Source of the DNA: Mycolicibacterium baixiangningiae
GTDB taxonomy: Bacteria; Actinomycetota; Actinomycetes; Mycobacteriales; Mycobacteriaceae
Assembly: GCF_016313185.1 (NCBI RefSeq)
Contig: NZ_CP066218.1
Location: 806,001-870,000, forward strand
Reading direction: 5' to 3'
Length of the DNA stretch: 64,000 bases
Of this stretch, positions 8,833 through 17,384 are shown one piece after another. The notes below the pieces were generated by a model. The model had not been told where the DNA came from. It did no database searches and worked only from the letters and a program-made list of their open reading frames with translations. Made by a program: the position numbers and the translations under genes. The stretch's first letter is position 1. Each line of letters opens with the position of its first letter.

Positions 8833-9777
8833 TTGAGCAACGCCGACGCGCCCATCCGGATCGGCACCCGGGCCAGCCTGCTCGCGAAGACGCAGGCCGG
8901 CACCATCCGCGATGCGCTGATCGAAAAGGGCCATCCCGCCGAACTGGTGCTGATCTCCACCGAGGGGGACCGCAATCAGGGTCCCATCGCCGACATCGGC
9001 GTCGGGGTGTTCACCGCCGCCCTGCGCGAGGCGATCCATGACGGCCGCGTCGACGTCGCCGTGCACTCGTACAAGGATTTGCCGACGGCCGCCGACGAGC
9101 GGTTCACCATCCCCGCGATCCCGCGTCGTGAGGACCCCAGGGACGCCCTGGTGGCCCGCGACGGCCTGGTGCTGGGGGAGTTGCCCGTCGGCTCCACCAT
9201 CGGCACGTCGAGCCCGCGACGGGCCGCGCAGCTTAGAGCACTGGGTCTCGGTTTGGAAATTCGCCCCCTAAGAGGCAACCTAGATACCAGGTTGAACAGG
9301 GTCGGCAACGGTGAGCTCGACGGCATCGTGGTTGCCCGGGCGGGTCTGGCCCGCATCGGACGGCTTCGCGATGTCACCGAGACTCTCGAGCCGGTGCAGA
9401 TGTTGCCAGCGCCGGCTCAGGGTGCCCTAGCGGTCGAGTGCCGCGCAGGCGACACCGGACTCGTCGCGCTACTGGCGGAGTTGGATGACGCCGACACGCG
9501 CGCGGCGGTCACCGCTGAACGGGTCCTGCTCGCCGAACTGGAAGCGGGTTGCGCCGCACCGGTGGGCGCGATCGCCGAGGTGGTCGAGTCTATCGATGAG
9601 GACGGCCGCATCTTCGAAGAGGTGTCGCTACGCGGCTGCGTGGCGGCGCTGGACGGATCCGACGTGATCCGTGCGTCTGGCATCGGAACTCCGGGCCGCG
9701 CCGCAGACCTCGGGGTCTCGGTCGCCGCGGAGTTGTTCGAACTGGGGGCGCGCGAGCTCATAGCGGATCACCACTGA
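8833..9777 (+). CDS. hemC: Porphobilinogen deaminase (hydroxymethylbilane synthase)
   Basis: HemC joins four porphobilinogens into hydroxymethylbilane using a covalently bound dipyrromethane cofactor. The 314-residue protein has the N-terminal [24 protein letters not shown] with the conserved lysine-aspartate pair, SPRRAAQL and GNLDTRL. The cofactor-binding cysteine is C240 in [11 protein letters not shown]. The start appears to be a TTG at 8833, 3 bases after hemA, giving [11 protein letters not shown]; no ATG or GTG lies near in that frame. Translation is therefore likely coupled to hemA. Confidence 0.96.
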   Translation: MSNADAPIRIGTRASLLAKTQAGTIRDALIEKGHPAELVLISTEGDRNQGPIADIGVGVFTAALREAIHDGRVDVAVHSYKDLPTAADERFTIPAIPRREDPRDALVARDGLVLGELPVGSTIGTSSPRRAAQLRALGLGLEIRPLRGNLDTRLNRVGNGELDGIVVARAGLARIGRLRDVTETLEPVQMLPAPAQGALAVECRAGDTGLVALLAELDDADTRAAVTAERVLLAELEAGCAAPVGAIAEVVESIDEDGRIFEEVSLRGCVAALDGSDVIRASGIGTPGRAADLGVSVAAELFELGARELIADHH

Positions 9778-9802
9778 GCAGTAGAGCGGGAGTGAGCGAC
9801 AG

Positions 9803-11473
9803 ATGACTCGGCAGGAGAGCGGGCGTGGGCGCAGGATGAAGCCCGGCCGCATCACCTTCGTGGGATCGGGCCCGGGTGACCCCGGCCTGCTGACCACGCG
9901 GGCGCACAGTGTGCTCGTCAACGCCGCGCTGGTGTTCACCGACCCGGACGTGCCCGAGGCTGTGCTGGCCCTGGTGGGGGCGCACCTGCCGCCGCCGTCG
10001 GGCCCGGAACCGGCGGAGCCGGTCAACGCCGCCGACGGCGCCGAGGAACCCGCGGTGTCGACGATCCCCGGTGGCCCCGACATCCGGCCCGCGCTGGGTG
10101 ACCCGTCCGAGGTCGCCAAGATCCTGGTCGGCGAGGCCAGGCACGGAGTGGACGTGGTCCGGCTGGTGGCGGGCGACCCGCTGTCGCTCGACGCCGTCAT
10201 CGCCGAGGTGAACGCGCTGGCGAAGAGCCACGCGAACTTCGAGATCGTGCCGGGTCTGCCCGACACCACCGCGGTGCCGACGTACGCCGGTCTGCCGCTG
10301 GGCTCCACCCACACCGTCGCCGACGTGCGCGGTGACGTGGACTGGGCCGCGATCGCCGCGGCCCCCGGTCCGCTGATCCTGCACGCGACCGCGTCGCATC
10401 TGCCCGACGCGGCCCGCACTCTGATCGAGTACGGCATCGCCGAGAGCACCCCGGCGGTCGTCACCGCCAACGGCACCACCTGTCAGCAGCGTTCGGTGGA
10501 GACCACGCTGTCCGGGCTCATCGACAAGAACGTGCTGACCGGTCCAGAGCAGACCGGCGCACCCGCGGGTCCGCTGGCCGGGCCGCTGGTCGTCACCATC
10601 GGCAAGACCGTCGCCAACCGGGCCAAGCTGAACTGGTGGGAGAGCCGGTCGCTGTACGGCTGGACCGTGCTCGTGCCGCGCACCAAGGACCAGGCCGGGG
10701 AGATGAGCGACAAGCTCGTCGGCCACGGCGCGCTGCCGATCGAGGTGCCCACCATCGCCGTCGAACCGCCGCGCAGCCCCGCGCAGATGGAGCGTGCGGT
10801 CAAGGGTCTTGTCGACGGCCGCTTCCAGTGGGTGGTGTTCACCTCCACCAACGCCGTGCGTGCGGTGTGGGAGAAGTTCAACGAGTTCGGGCTCGACGCC
10901 CGCGCGTTCTCCGGGGTGAAGATCGCCTGCGTCGGTCAGGCGACGGCCGAGCGGGTGCGCGCGTTCGGCATCAACCCCGAGCTGGTGCCGACGGGCGAGC
11001 AGTCCTCGCTGGGTCTGCTCGACGAGTTCCCGCCCTACGACGACATCTTCGACCCGGTGAACCGGGTGCTGCTGCCGCGCGCCGACATCGCCACCGAGAC
11101 GCTGGCCGAGGGGCTGCGTGAACGTGGTTGGGAGATCGAGGATGTCACCGCCTACCGGACGGTGCGCGCTGCACCGCCGCCGGCCACGACCCGCGAGATG
11201 ATCAAGACCGGCGGCTTCGACGCGGTGTGCTTCACCTCCAGCTCGACGGTGCGCAACCTGGTCGGCATCGCGGGTAAACCGCATGCCCGCACGATCGTCG
11301 CCTGCATCGGGCCGAAGACCGCGGAGACCGCGGCCGAGTTCGGCCTGCGCGTCGACGTGCAGCCCGAGGTGGCCGCCGTCGGTCCGCTGGTGGAGGCGCT
11401 CGCCGAGCACGCCGCCCGGCTGCGCGCCGAGGGTGCGTTGCCGCCGCCGCGCAAGAAGAGCCGTCGCCGGTGA
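9803..11473 (+). CDS. hemD: Bifunctional uroporphyrinogen-III C-methyltransferase-like/uroporphyrinogen-III synthase
   Basis: The 556-residue protein is a two-domain fusion, as in other mycobacteria (Rv0511). Residues about 12-270 resemble the SUMT/CobA tetrapyrrole methylase fold: FVGSGPGDPGLLT near residue 15, VRLVAGDPL, PTYAGLPLG and TCQQRSVETTL. Residues about 285-545 are uroporphyrinogen-III synthase, with VLVPRTKDQAGEMSD, VFTSTNAVRA and FTSSSTVRNLVG. The synthase part cyclises hydroxymethylbilane for haem synthesis; the methylase part would lead toward sirohaem, though an acidic and proline-rich insertion near residues 60-95 makes its activity uncertain. The ATG at 9803 was preferred; ATG 9836 is possible. 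Confidence 0.92.
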   Translation: MTRQESGRGRRMKPGRITFVGSGPGDPGLLTTRAHSVLVNAALVFTDPDVPEAVLALVGAHLPPPSGPEPAEPVNAADGAEEPAVSTIPGGPDIRPALGDPSEVAKILVGEARHGVDVVRLVAGDPLSLDAVIAEVNALAKSHANFEIVPGLPDTTAVPTYAGLPLGSTHTVADVRGDVDWAAIAAAPGPLILHATASHLPDAARTLIEYGIAESTPAVVTANGTTCQQRSVETTLSGLIDKNVLTGPEQTGAPAGPLAGPLVVTIGKTVANRAKLNWWESRSLYGWTVLVPRTKDQAGEMSDKLVGHGALPIEVPTIAVEPPRSPAQMERAVKGLVDGRFQWVVFTSTNAVRAVWEKFNEFGLDARAFSGVKIACVGQATAERVRAFGINPELVPTGEQSSLGLLDEFPPYDDIFDPVNRVLLPRADIATETLAEGLRERGWEIEDVTAYRTVRAAPPPATTREMIKTGGFDAVCFTSSSTVRNLVGIAGKPHARTIVACIGPKTAETAAEFGLRVDVQPEVAAVGPLVEALAEHAARLRAEGALPPPRKKSRRR

Positions 11474-11489
11474 AGATCAGCCGCTGATC

Positions 11490-12461
11490 ATGCGCCAGCG
11501 TCCACGCAGATTGCGTTCGACGCCGGCCATGCGCCGGCTGGTTGCTGAAACTTCCTTGGAGCCACGGCATCTGGTGTTGCCGATGTTCGTCGCCGACGGG
11601 ATCGACGAGCCGCGGCCCATCTCGTCGATGCCCGGGGTGGTTCAGCACACGCGCGACTCGTTGCGCCGGGCGGCTGCCGACGCGGTGGCCACAGGGGTGG
11701 GCGGGCTGATGCTCTTCGGTGTGCCCCGCGGCGAGGACAAGGACGCCCGCGGTTCGATCGGCATCGACGCGGACGGCATCCTCAACGTTGCTCTGCGCGA
11801 CTTGGCCAAGGACCTCGGTGAGGACACCGTGATCATGGCCGACACCTGCCTCGACGAGTTCACCGATCACGGGCACTGCGGAATTGTCGACGGGTCGGGA
11901 AGGGTTGATAATGACGCCACCAATCATCAGTACGTGAAATTGGCTGTGGCGCAAGCACAATCGGGCGCCCACGTGGTGGCTCCGAGCGGGATGATGGACG
12001 GGCAGGTGGGCGCCATCCGCGACGGACTCGACGCCGCCGGACACACCGACGTGGCGATCCTGGCGTACGCGGCCAAGTTCGCCTCGGCGTTCTACGGCCC
12101 GTTCCGCGAGGCCGTCGGCAGCAGCCTGCAGGGTGACCGCCGGACGTATCAGCAGGACAGCGGGAACGCCCGCGAAGCGTTACGTGAAATCGAACTCGAC
12201 CTCGCCGAGGGCGCTGACATGGTGATGGTCAAGCCGGCCATGTCGTATCTGGACGTCGTGCGGGCGTGCGCGGACATCTCGCCGGTGCCGGTCGCCGCGT
12301 ATCAGATCTCGGGTGAGTACGCGATGATCAGCGCCGCGGCCGCCAACGGGTGGATCGATCTGCAGGCCTCGGCTCTGGAAGCGCTCGTCGGCATCCGGCG
12401 TGCCGGCGCCGACATCGTGCTGACCTACTGGGCGGCAGACGCGGCCGGTTGGCTGGCATGA
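11490..12461 (+). CDS. hemB: Delta-aminolevulinic acid dehydratase (porphobilinogen synthase)
   Basis: HemB condenses two 5-aminolevulinates into porphobilinogen. The ATG at 11490 gives 323 residues, normal for the family; the frame is open further upstream inside hemD but that text is not HemB-like. The active-site lysines are K196 in AYAAKFASAFYGPFREA and K248 in MVMVKPAMSYLDVV. The metal region reads DTCLDEFTDHGHCG, with fewer cysteines than the zinc-rich type, as in Mg-dependent enzymes. A 16-base gap separates it from hemD and its stop overlaps the next start (ATGA). Confidence 0.96.
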   Translation: MRQRPRRLRSTPAMRRLVAETSLEPRHLVLPMFVADGIDEPRPISSMPGVVQHTRDSLRRAAADAVATGVGGLMLFGVPRGEDKDARGSIGIDADGILNVALRDLAKDLGEDTVIMADTCLDEFTDHGHCGIVDGSGRVDNDATNHQYVKLAVAQAQSGAHVVAPSGMMDGQVGAIRDGLDAAGHTDVAILAYAAKFASAFYGPFREAVGSSLQGDRRTYQQDSGNAREALREIELDLAEGADMVMVKPAMSYLDVVRACADISPVPVAAYQISGEYAMISAAAANGWIDLQASALEALVGIRRAGADIVLTYWAADAAGWLA

Positions 12462-12892
12462 GCGAACCCAATGTGCGCCCGGCCGGGCCGCCGTCCACCC
12501 GGCCGCCCGATGTCGACACCGGATTCTGGTTGTGGGCGGCCGCACTGCCGCTGCTGGTGATCGGCTACCTGATCGACAACCTGATGGTGCCGGTGGAGGG
12601 CGCGTCGCTGTTCCTCAAGGGGATGGCGGTGATGATTGTGGTGGTGGTCGCGTCGATCGTGGTGACGTTCCTTCTTCTGCTGCGTCAGGGCTACCGCTGG
12701 ACCCGCACGCTGCTGACCGCCGGAGGCTTCGGATCGGTCGCCTACACCGCCACGAATCTGTTCACCGTCGAGCGGGAATCTCCCGTGGCGGCCTTCGGGT
12801 ACGCGGGCACCGCGATCATCGGTTCGGTGCTCATCGCGGGTGGCATCTTCCTGCTGCACCGCAAGGACGCCAACGCCTTCTTCACCCGGTGA
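12458..12892 (+). CDS. Four-helix membrane protein, unknown function
   Basis: The ATG overlaps the hemB stop by 4 bases, so translation is coupled. The 144-residue product has a polar N-terminus and about four hydrophobic helices (near residues 24-44, 53-75, 85-100 and 115-135), ending with HRKDANAFFTR. It sits in the place of mycobacterial membrane proteins downstream of hemB (Rv0513 neighbourhood). No catalytic motif is visible. It may be an uncharacterised membrane factor co-expressed with tetrapyrrole synthesis. Confidence 0.7.
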   Translation: MSEPNVRPAGPPSTRPPDVDTGFWLWAAALPLLVIGYLIDNLMVPVEGASLFLKGMAVMIVVVVASIVVTFLLLLRQGYRWTRTLLTAGGFGSVAYTATNLFTVERESPVAAFGYAGTAIIGSVLIAGGIFLLHRKDANAFFTR

Positions 12893-12913
12893 CCGCGCTA
12901 GGCTGACGCGACC

Positions 12914-13360
12914 ATGACCGCTTCGCCAATACCGTCGCGGCCGCGCGTCGTCGAGATCGCATTCTGGGCCCTGGTCGCCGGCGCCGTTCTGCTCATCGTC
13001 GGAGGACTGCTCGCCGCCACCGTGACGTTCGAGACCGCCCGCTCGGCCATGGATCCGGAAGTGACGAACGAGAAGGTGCGCGACTACCTGACCGTCTATC
13101 GCGGGATGGGGATCGGCGCGGTGTTGGCCGGTGCCGGGTTGGCCTTCGTCGCGGGCCGGGCACGCCGAGGTGACGCGAAGTTCCGGCGGGCCACGGTCGC
13201 ACTCGCGCTGGCGATCGCGGTGGTGCTGGTGATGCTGGCGGCTGGAGCCGGTGTCGGCCAGCCCATGACGCTGCTGGCGCTGCTGCCGATCGTTGTCGGC
13301 ACCGTATTGCTGACGCGCCGCAGTGCCGCCGGGTGGTTCGAACCCCGGGCCGCCCGATGA
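12914..13360 (+). CDS. Small four-helix membrane protein, unknown function
   Basis: The 148-residue product shows hydrophobic segments near residues 12-36, 60-78, 94-112 and 116-135 and a basic C-terminus (RRSAAGWFEPRAAR). It lies 21 bases after the preceding membrane protein gene and its stop overlaps the next start (ATGA). It has a similar layout to the preceding gene product and could be a diverged relative. No family is recognised with confidence. Confidence 0.65.
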   Translation: MTASPIPSRPRVVEIAFWALVAGAVLLIVGGLLAATVTFETARSAMDPEVTNEKVRDYLTVYRGMGIGAVLAGAGLAFVAGRARRGDAKFRRATVALALAIAVVLVMLAAGAGVGQPMTLLALLPIVVGTVLLTRRSAAGWFEPRAAR

Positions 13361-13839
13361 CCGGCCCGTCGACCACCGCGTCGAGTGAGCGGCTGTTCTA
13401 CGAGCCGGGCGCGAGCTGGGCGTGGCTGCTGGCCGGGCCCGCGGCGGGGGCGGCGATGCTGGCGATCCAGATCTCCGCGGGGTACGGGCCGCAGCCGCTG
13501 GTGCCGGGGCTGTTCCTGGTCCTGGTGTCGGGGTTCCTGACCGTCCAGATCAAGGCCGCGCGGATCCACACCTCGGTCGAGCTGACTCGCGACAGCCTGC
13601 GCCAGGGCGCCGAGATCACGAAGCTGACGGAGATCATCGAGGTGTACCCACCCGCGTCCGGTCCCGATATGCCGAAATGGCAGGCGGCGAGGGCGCTCGG
13701 TGAGCTGACCGGCGTCCCGCGCGGGCGTACGGGCATCGGCGTCAAGATGTCGAACAACCGGACCGCCCAGGCGTGGGCGCGGCGGCACGCGAAGCTGCGC
13801 GAGGAGCTGACCAAGCTCGTCGAGGACCGCGCGTCGTGA
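13357..13839 (+). CDS. DUF3093 family membrane protein
   Basis: From the ATG at 13357 (4-base overlap with the previous stop) the product has 160 residues. It resembles actinobacterial DUF3093 proteins: an N-terminal LFYEPGASWAW stretch, two hydrophobic helices near residues 22-40 and 46-65, then a soluble C-terminal part with KLTEIIEVYPP, ALGELTGVPRGRTGI and a basic tail helix. Its function is unknown. It is translationally coupled on both sides within the haem operon tail. Confidence 0.7.
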   Translation: MTGPSTTASSERLFYEPGASWAWLLAGPAAGAAMLAIQISAGYGPQPLVPGLFLVLVSGFLTVQIKAARIHTSVELTRDSLRQGAEITKLTEIIEVYPPASGPDMPKWQAARALGELTGVPRGRTGIGVKMSNNRTAQAWARRHAKLREELTKLVEDRAS

Positions 13840-14072
13840 GCGCGCGGGGCCGCGCGCTGCTCGAATTGGTGTTGGCCGCAGCCGCGGCGGCCGGCTGTGT
13901 CGCGAGCTGGATGGCGGCCGACAGGCCGGCGACGGCGGCGCCGGTCGCACCGGGAGAACCGGAGACCGCGGTGACGGTGTACTCGGCCCCGCTGCTCACA
14001 CTCGCACTGCTGCTGGTGACGACCGCCGGGGTGCTGCTCGTCGTGGGGGTGGCCCGGCTGCGGCGTGGCTGA
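13836..14072 (+). CDS. Small two-helix membrane protein (Rv0514-like)
   Basis: The GTG at 13836 overlaps the previous stop by 4 bases (GTGA). The 78-residue product has two hydrophobic helices (about residues 8-27 and 48-70) joined by a short proline- and alanine-rich loop, with basic ends, so both termini are probably cytoplasmic. Its position matches the small Rv0514 membrane protein. No function can be read from sequence. Confidence 0.65.
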   Translation: MSARGRALLELVLAAAAAAGCVASWMAADRPATAAPVAPGEPETAVTVYSAPLLTLALLLVTTAGVLLVVGVARLRRG

Positions 14073-14808
14073 CTGGCTACCGGTCACGACCGGAGAATCC
14101 GGCGCGCGGGTGTTCCGCAGCGCGGACGGCAGCCGCTACCGCAAGGTGGTCGACGCCGCCGGCGCCGCGGCGCTGGCCGGTGAACGCGACCGGATGAGAT
14201 GGGCGACCGCGCACGGGGTGCCCGGTCCGGTCGTCCTCGATTGGCGCACCGACCGCGCGGGTGCCGAAATGGTCACTGGTGCGGTGCGCGGAATCCCCGC
14301 GGACCAGTTGGGCGCCGAGGCGCTCGCCGAGGCGTGGCCTGCGCTCGTCGACGCCGTGCGGACACTGCACGCGATGTCCGTCGTCGGCTGTCCGTACCGC
14401 CGTGACCTCGACACGATGCTGGCGATGGCCCGCGACGTCGTCGCCCGAGACGCGGTCAACCCGGACTTCCTCCCCGACGAGGACCGCGGGGTTCCCGGGA
14501 CGGCGTTGCTCGCCCGGGTGGAGCGGGACGCGGGGTTGCGACGCCACCAGGAACGCGCAGACCTCGTCGTATGTCACGGCGACCTGTGCCTGCCCAACAT
14601 CCTCGTCGACGGGTCCAGCGTCGGTTTCGTCGATCTGGGTCGACTGGGCGTCGCGGACCGGCACGCCGATCTCGCGTTGTTGCTGGAGAGCGCTCGGCAG
14701 AGCTTCCCGGGGATGCCCGCCCGCAGCGGGGTCGAGGAGCGTTACCCCTGGGCCGTCGACGACGAACGACTCGAGTTCTACCTGCGGCTCGACCCCCTCA
14801 CATGGTGA
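14065..14808 (+). CDS. Aminoglycoside 3'/3''-phosphotransferase-like kinase
   Basis: The 247-residue protein has the APH kinase fold. The catalytic loop is VCHGDLCLPNILVD near residue 170 and the Mg-binding DxGR motif is FVDLGRLGVADRHADLALL. GVPGPVVLDW and the HAMSVVGCPY region match APH(3')/APH(3'') proteins. It would transfer phosphate from ATP to a sugar or aminoglycoside hydroxyl. It is chromosomal, with base use like its neighbours, and its GTG start overlaps the preceding gene by 8 bases. It is thus an ancestral resident like the intrinsic aph genes of rapid-growing mycobacteria, and drug resistance is not proved. Confidence 0.82.
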   Translation: MADWLPVTTGESGARVFRSADGSRYRKVVDAAGAAALAGERDRMRWATAHGVPGPVVLDWRTDRAGAEMVTGAVRGIPADQLGAEALAEAWPALVDAVRTLHAMSVVGCPYRRDLDTMLAMARDVVARDAVNPDFLPDEDRGVPGTALLARVERDAGLRRHQERADLVVCHGDLCLPNILVDGSSVGFVDLGRLGVADRHADLALLLESARQSFPGMPARSGVEERYPWAVDDERLEFYLRLDPLTW

Positions 14809-14860
14809 CCCCGCCCACACCCGGTTGGTACATAGTTCGAATTCTGTAACACTGTGCCAC

Positions 14861-15718
14861 ATGACGGAGTTGGCGGAGAACAGCACCACCGGGGTCGACG
14901 CGCTGCCGCTGGGACCACAATCGCTGGTCTGGCGCTATTTCGGCGACAACCGGATGTACCTCATCGGCCCCCGGCCCGCGGTCCTGCAGAACATGCTCGC
15001 CGAACTCGGCCAGGGCGTCCTCGACCACTCGGTGTTCTTCTCCGACACCGCCGCCCGCGTCAAGCGCACGTTGCCGCCGATCTTCATGACCGTGTACGGC
15101 TCCGATGACCAGCACGAGGGCTCCAACGTCCGCGATTTCCACCACGACATCAAAGGCACCATGCCCGACGGCTCCCGCTACCACGCGCTGGATCCGGAGA
15201 CCTACTTCTGGGCGCACGCGACGTTCGTCGAACAGGTGCTGTACTTCGCCGACACCTTCGTCAAGCGGCTCTCCGACGCCGAGAAAGAGCAGATCTACCT
15301 CGAGTCGAAGACCTGGTATCGCCGCTATGGGGTCAGCGACCGGCCGATGCCCGCGACCTACGCGGAGTTCGAGCGGTACTGGCAGCGCATGCTCGACGAG
15401 AGCGTCGTCGCCCATCGGACCGCGAGATACGGCGTGGGTTACGTGACCAAGGGCTTCCCCTGCCCGAAGGGGGTGCACCCCGCGGTGTGGCGGGTCCTGT
15501 CGCTCGGGTTCAACCCGATCGCCGCGTTCCTCACCGCCGGCGGTCTGCCGCCCCAGGCCCGGCGCCTGCTGGGTCTGCCGTGGAGTGAGCGCCAAGACCG
15601 GCGGTACCAGCGTTTCGCGGCGGTCTGGCGGTCGCGGCCGGTGAACTGGCTGTGGGACAGGCTGCCGATGAGCGTGCGCTACAACAAATTCGCCCAGCGG
15701 GGCTATGCCCACGCCTGA
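14861..15718 (+). CDS. Oxygenase MpaB/Lcp family protein (DUF2236), first copy
   Basis: The 285-residue product belongs to the DUF2236 family (ER-bound oxygenase MpaB and rubber oxygenase Lcp catalytic domain). Shared words with the copy at 57578 include [47 protein letters not shown] and [11 protein letters not shown]. Relatives bind haem and cleave hydrocarbon or polyprenoid chains; the substrate here is unknown. The ATG at 14861 is 52 bases after the kinase gene, and the frame upstream is only a shadow of that gene. The TetR gene downstream overlaps it by 14 bases, so the two form a regulator-enzyme pair. Confidence 0.82.
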   Translation: MTELAENSTTGVDALPLGPQSLVWRYFGDNRMYLIGPRPAVLQNMLAELGQGVLDHSVFFSDTAARVKRTLPPIFMTVYGSDDQHEGSNVRDFHHDIKGTMPDGSRYHALDPETYFWAHATFVEQVLYFADTFVKRLSDAEKEQIYLESKTWYRRYGVSDRPMPATYAEFERYWQRMLDESVVAHRTARYGVGYVTKGFPCPKGVHPAVWRVLSLGFNPIAAFLTAGGLPPQARRLLGLPWSERQDRRYQRFAAVWRSRPVNWLWDRLPMSVRYNKFAQRGYAHA

Positions 15719-16298
15719 CCGCTCGATGCCTGCGATCCTCGACGCCGCCGTCGCCGAGTTCGAGCGGCACGGCTTCCGGCGGGTCGCCCTCGACAACGTC
15801 GCGCGGCGGGCGGGGGTCAGCCGCACCACGATCTACCGACGGTTCGCCAACCGCGACGAGCTGGTGGCCGCCGTGGTCGAGCGCGAGAACGCCGCGTTGT
15901 TCCTCGACATCGCGCAGGAGCTGAAAAGCGCTGCACCGCAGTCGAACTACTATGTCGAGGCGTTCACGCTGTCCATCCTGAAGTTCCGAGGGCACCGGAT
16001 CCTCAATGGCATGCTCGCCGAGGATGCCGGCTTCGTCCTCGCGCTCGCGCATCAGCACTGGGCGGCGGCCGTCGAGCGGATGGCCGAAGCGTTGCGGGTG
16101 ATCTTCCCGGCCGGCTTCGCCGAGCGGATCGGTCCGCAGGCCGTCAACGAGCTCGCCGACACCATCCTCCGATACGCGGCGGTGGTGCTGTTGCTGCCCA
16201 GCATGCAGCCGCTCGACACGGCCGACGAGCTTCGTGCGTTCGCCACCCGGCATTTCCTGCCCAGCCTGCCCGCCGCAGTGAGAGCTGTACCGGCGTAA
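15705..16298 (+). CDS. TetR family transcriptional regulator
   Basis: The 197-residue protein has an N-terminal TetR helix-turn-helix: [35 protein letters not shown] and [10 protein letters not shown] (residues about 9-58). The C-terminal ligand-binding part is alpha-helical and not of a named subfamily. The ATG overlaps the end of the DUF2236 gene by 14 bases, so it probably controls its own operon, sensing a substrate or product of the DUF2236 enzyme. Its operator is not evident. Confidence 0.88.
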   Translation: MPTPDRSMPAILDAAVAEFERHGFRRVALDNVARRAGVSRTTIYRRFANRDELVAAVVERENAALFLDIAQELKSAAPQSNYYVEAFTLSILKFRGHRILNGMLAEDAGFVLALAHQHWAAAVERMAEALRVIFPAGFAERIGPQAVNELADTILRYAAVVLLLPSMQPLDTADELRAFATRHFLPSLPAAVRAVPA

Positions 16299-16344
16299 GA
16301 CGGCTTCTGTTTCGCAGATCACACTTTCGGGCAGTCGTTAGCTC

Positions 16345-16728
16345 ATGAGCAGCGACGACAAGGACGACACGGAAGAACGGTCCGGAGCCGAAAAGAACGC
16401 GTCACAGAACGTGGCCGACGACCCCGACGCCAAGATCACGGAGAAACCCGAGATCACCGACGAGCATCGCGCCGCGGCCAAGGAGATGCGCAAGGAGTAC
16501 GAGGAAGAGCGCCCGACGATCGTGATGCCGGGTACCGGCGGCACGGTGGCGGGAACCGCCGTCAACGAATGGGTCGACGAGAACGGCGAGCCCAAGTTCG
16601 GCAAGGACGAGGGCGGCGAGGCCGAGGGTGGCCAGGACGAGGGTGGCCAGGACGAGGGTGGCCAGGACGAGGGCGGGCAGGACGACAAGCACGCCGAGAC
16701 GGCCCAGGCGGGCTCCGAGTCGAGCTGA
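16345..16728 (+). CDS. Acidic, hydrophilic repeat protein of unknown function
   Basis: The 127-residue product is strongly acidic and polar, without a hydrophobic core. The middle holds a segment that looks like a conserved mycobacterial motif (RPTIVMPGTGGTVAGTAVNEW, about residues 56-76). The tail consists of five-residue repeats of the type EGGQD. It is probably disordered and may act as a stress or binding protein. An imperfect SigF-like pair (GTTT 16309-16312, GGGCAG 16329-16334, spacer 16) precedes the gene and would give a nearly leaderless transcript; this is a weak guess. Confidence 0.6.
   Translation: MSSDDKDDTEERSGAEKNASQNVADDPDAKITEKPEITDEHRAAAKEMRKEYEEERPTIVMPGTGGTVAGTAVNEWVDENGEPKFGKDEGGEAEGGQDEGGQDEGGQDEGGQDDKHAETAQAGSESS
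16609..16683 (+). repeat. 15-bp coding tandem repeat
   Basis: Five consecutive 15-base units encode EGG(E/Q)(A/D) pentapeptides. Units at 16624, 16639 and 16654 are identical (GAGGGTGGCCAGGAC); the first (16609) and the last (16669) are degenerate. This is a short minisatellite that keeps the reading frame, so its copy number can vary without breaking the protein. Confidence 0.9.
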
Positions 16729-16772
16729 CCTGCTCTGGGCCCTGCGCGAGACTGACGCTACGCAGGCAAAGT

Positions 16773-16821
16773 GCGAGAGAGCCGCTGCGTGAATGCAGCC
16801 TCGCGACGCCACGACTCTCGC
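16773..16821 (+). repeat. Imperfect palindromic element between genes
   Basis: GCGAGAG (16773-16779) pairs with CTCTCGC (16815-16821), and inside the loop GCTGC (16784-16788) pairs with GCAGC (16795-16799). The element lies in the 110-base gap between two + strand genes and could act as a terminator or be a dispersed intergenic repeat. There is no U tract. Confidence 0.5.
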
Positions 16822-16838
16822 GCATAGGGTGAATCGGT

Positions 16839-17330
16839 GTGAGCACCCTGGACACCGTGGCACCCGCGTTCGTCGGCATGGCCCATTCGATCGTGTGGGC
16901 ATCGGCGGCCACCGTCGACGCCGACGGCCGTCCGCGCTCCCGCATCCTGCACCCGATCTGGGAGTGGAACGGCACCGACCTGTTCGGCTGGATCGCGACC
17001 GTGCCCTCGCTGGTCAAACGCGCGGATCTGCATGCGCACCCGTACATCTCGCTGTCGTACTGGTCGCCGAGCCAGGAGACGTGCAGCGCGGACTGTCTGG
17101 TGGAGTGGTATTTCGACGACGACACCCGCACCGCGGTGTGGCAGAAGTTCGCCACCGGGCCGGAGCCGGTCGGGTACGACCCGCACATCATCCCGCAGTG
17201 GAGCGGCGGTCCGGCCTCGCCGGAGTTCGCGGCGCTACGGCTCACGCCGTACCGGCTGCGGGTGATGCCCGGCAGCGTGATGACCCAGGGCGCGGGTCAG
17301 GTGCTCAGCTGGCGGGGCCGGTTGCCCTGA
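16839..17330 (+). CDS. FMN-binding split-barrel (pyridoxamine 5'-phosphate oxidase-like) protein
   Basis: The 163-residue product resembles the general-stress type PNPOx-like split-barrel family: VWASAATVDADGRPRSRILHPIW near the N-terminus, then LVKRADLHAHPYISLSYWSP with the strand that contacts flavin, and a C-terminal RLTPYRLRVMPG barrel strand. It may bind FMN or F420 and act as a reductase of small molecules; the substrate is unknown. The GTG at 16839 was chosen (MSTLDTVAP). It is 54 bases upstream of hemL. Confidence 0.7.
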   Translation: MSTLDTVAPAFVGMAHSIVWASAATVDADGRPRSRILHPIWEWNGTDLFGWIATVPSLVKRADLHAHPYISLSYWSPSQETCSADCLVEWYFDDDTRTAVWQKFATGPEPVGYDPHIIPQWSGGPASPEFAALRLTPYRLRVMPGSVMTQGAGQVLSWRGRLP

Positions 17331-17384
17331 GACGAACTACACCCTGTAGTTGACGCGCTCGGTGCGGCTGGGACACTGGGATGC

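Noticed and set aside
7111..9066. Long minus-strand frame (651 codons) opposite hemA
   Set aside because: It is a frame shadow of hemA and hemC, with no ribosome-binding site or domain.
9758..11410. Long minus-strand frame opposite hemD
   Set aside because: The opposite strand encodes a clear HemD; the antisense protein is low in complexity.
14065..14808. APH-like gene as an acquired resistance gene
   Set aside because: No mobile element is near, base use matches its neighbours and it is coupled to the haem operon tail, so it looks resident.
14809..14860. Operator for the first TetR regulator
   Set aside because: TTCGAA and imperfect TGT/ACA words are present before the DUF2236 start, but no symmetric repeat of convincing length was found.
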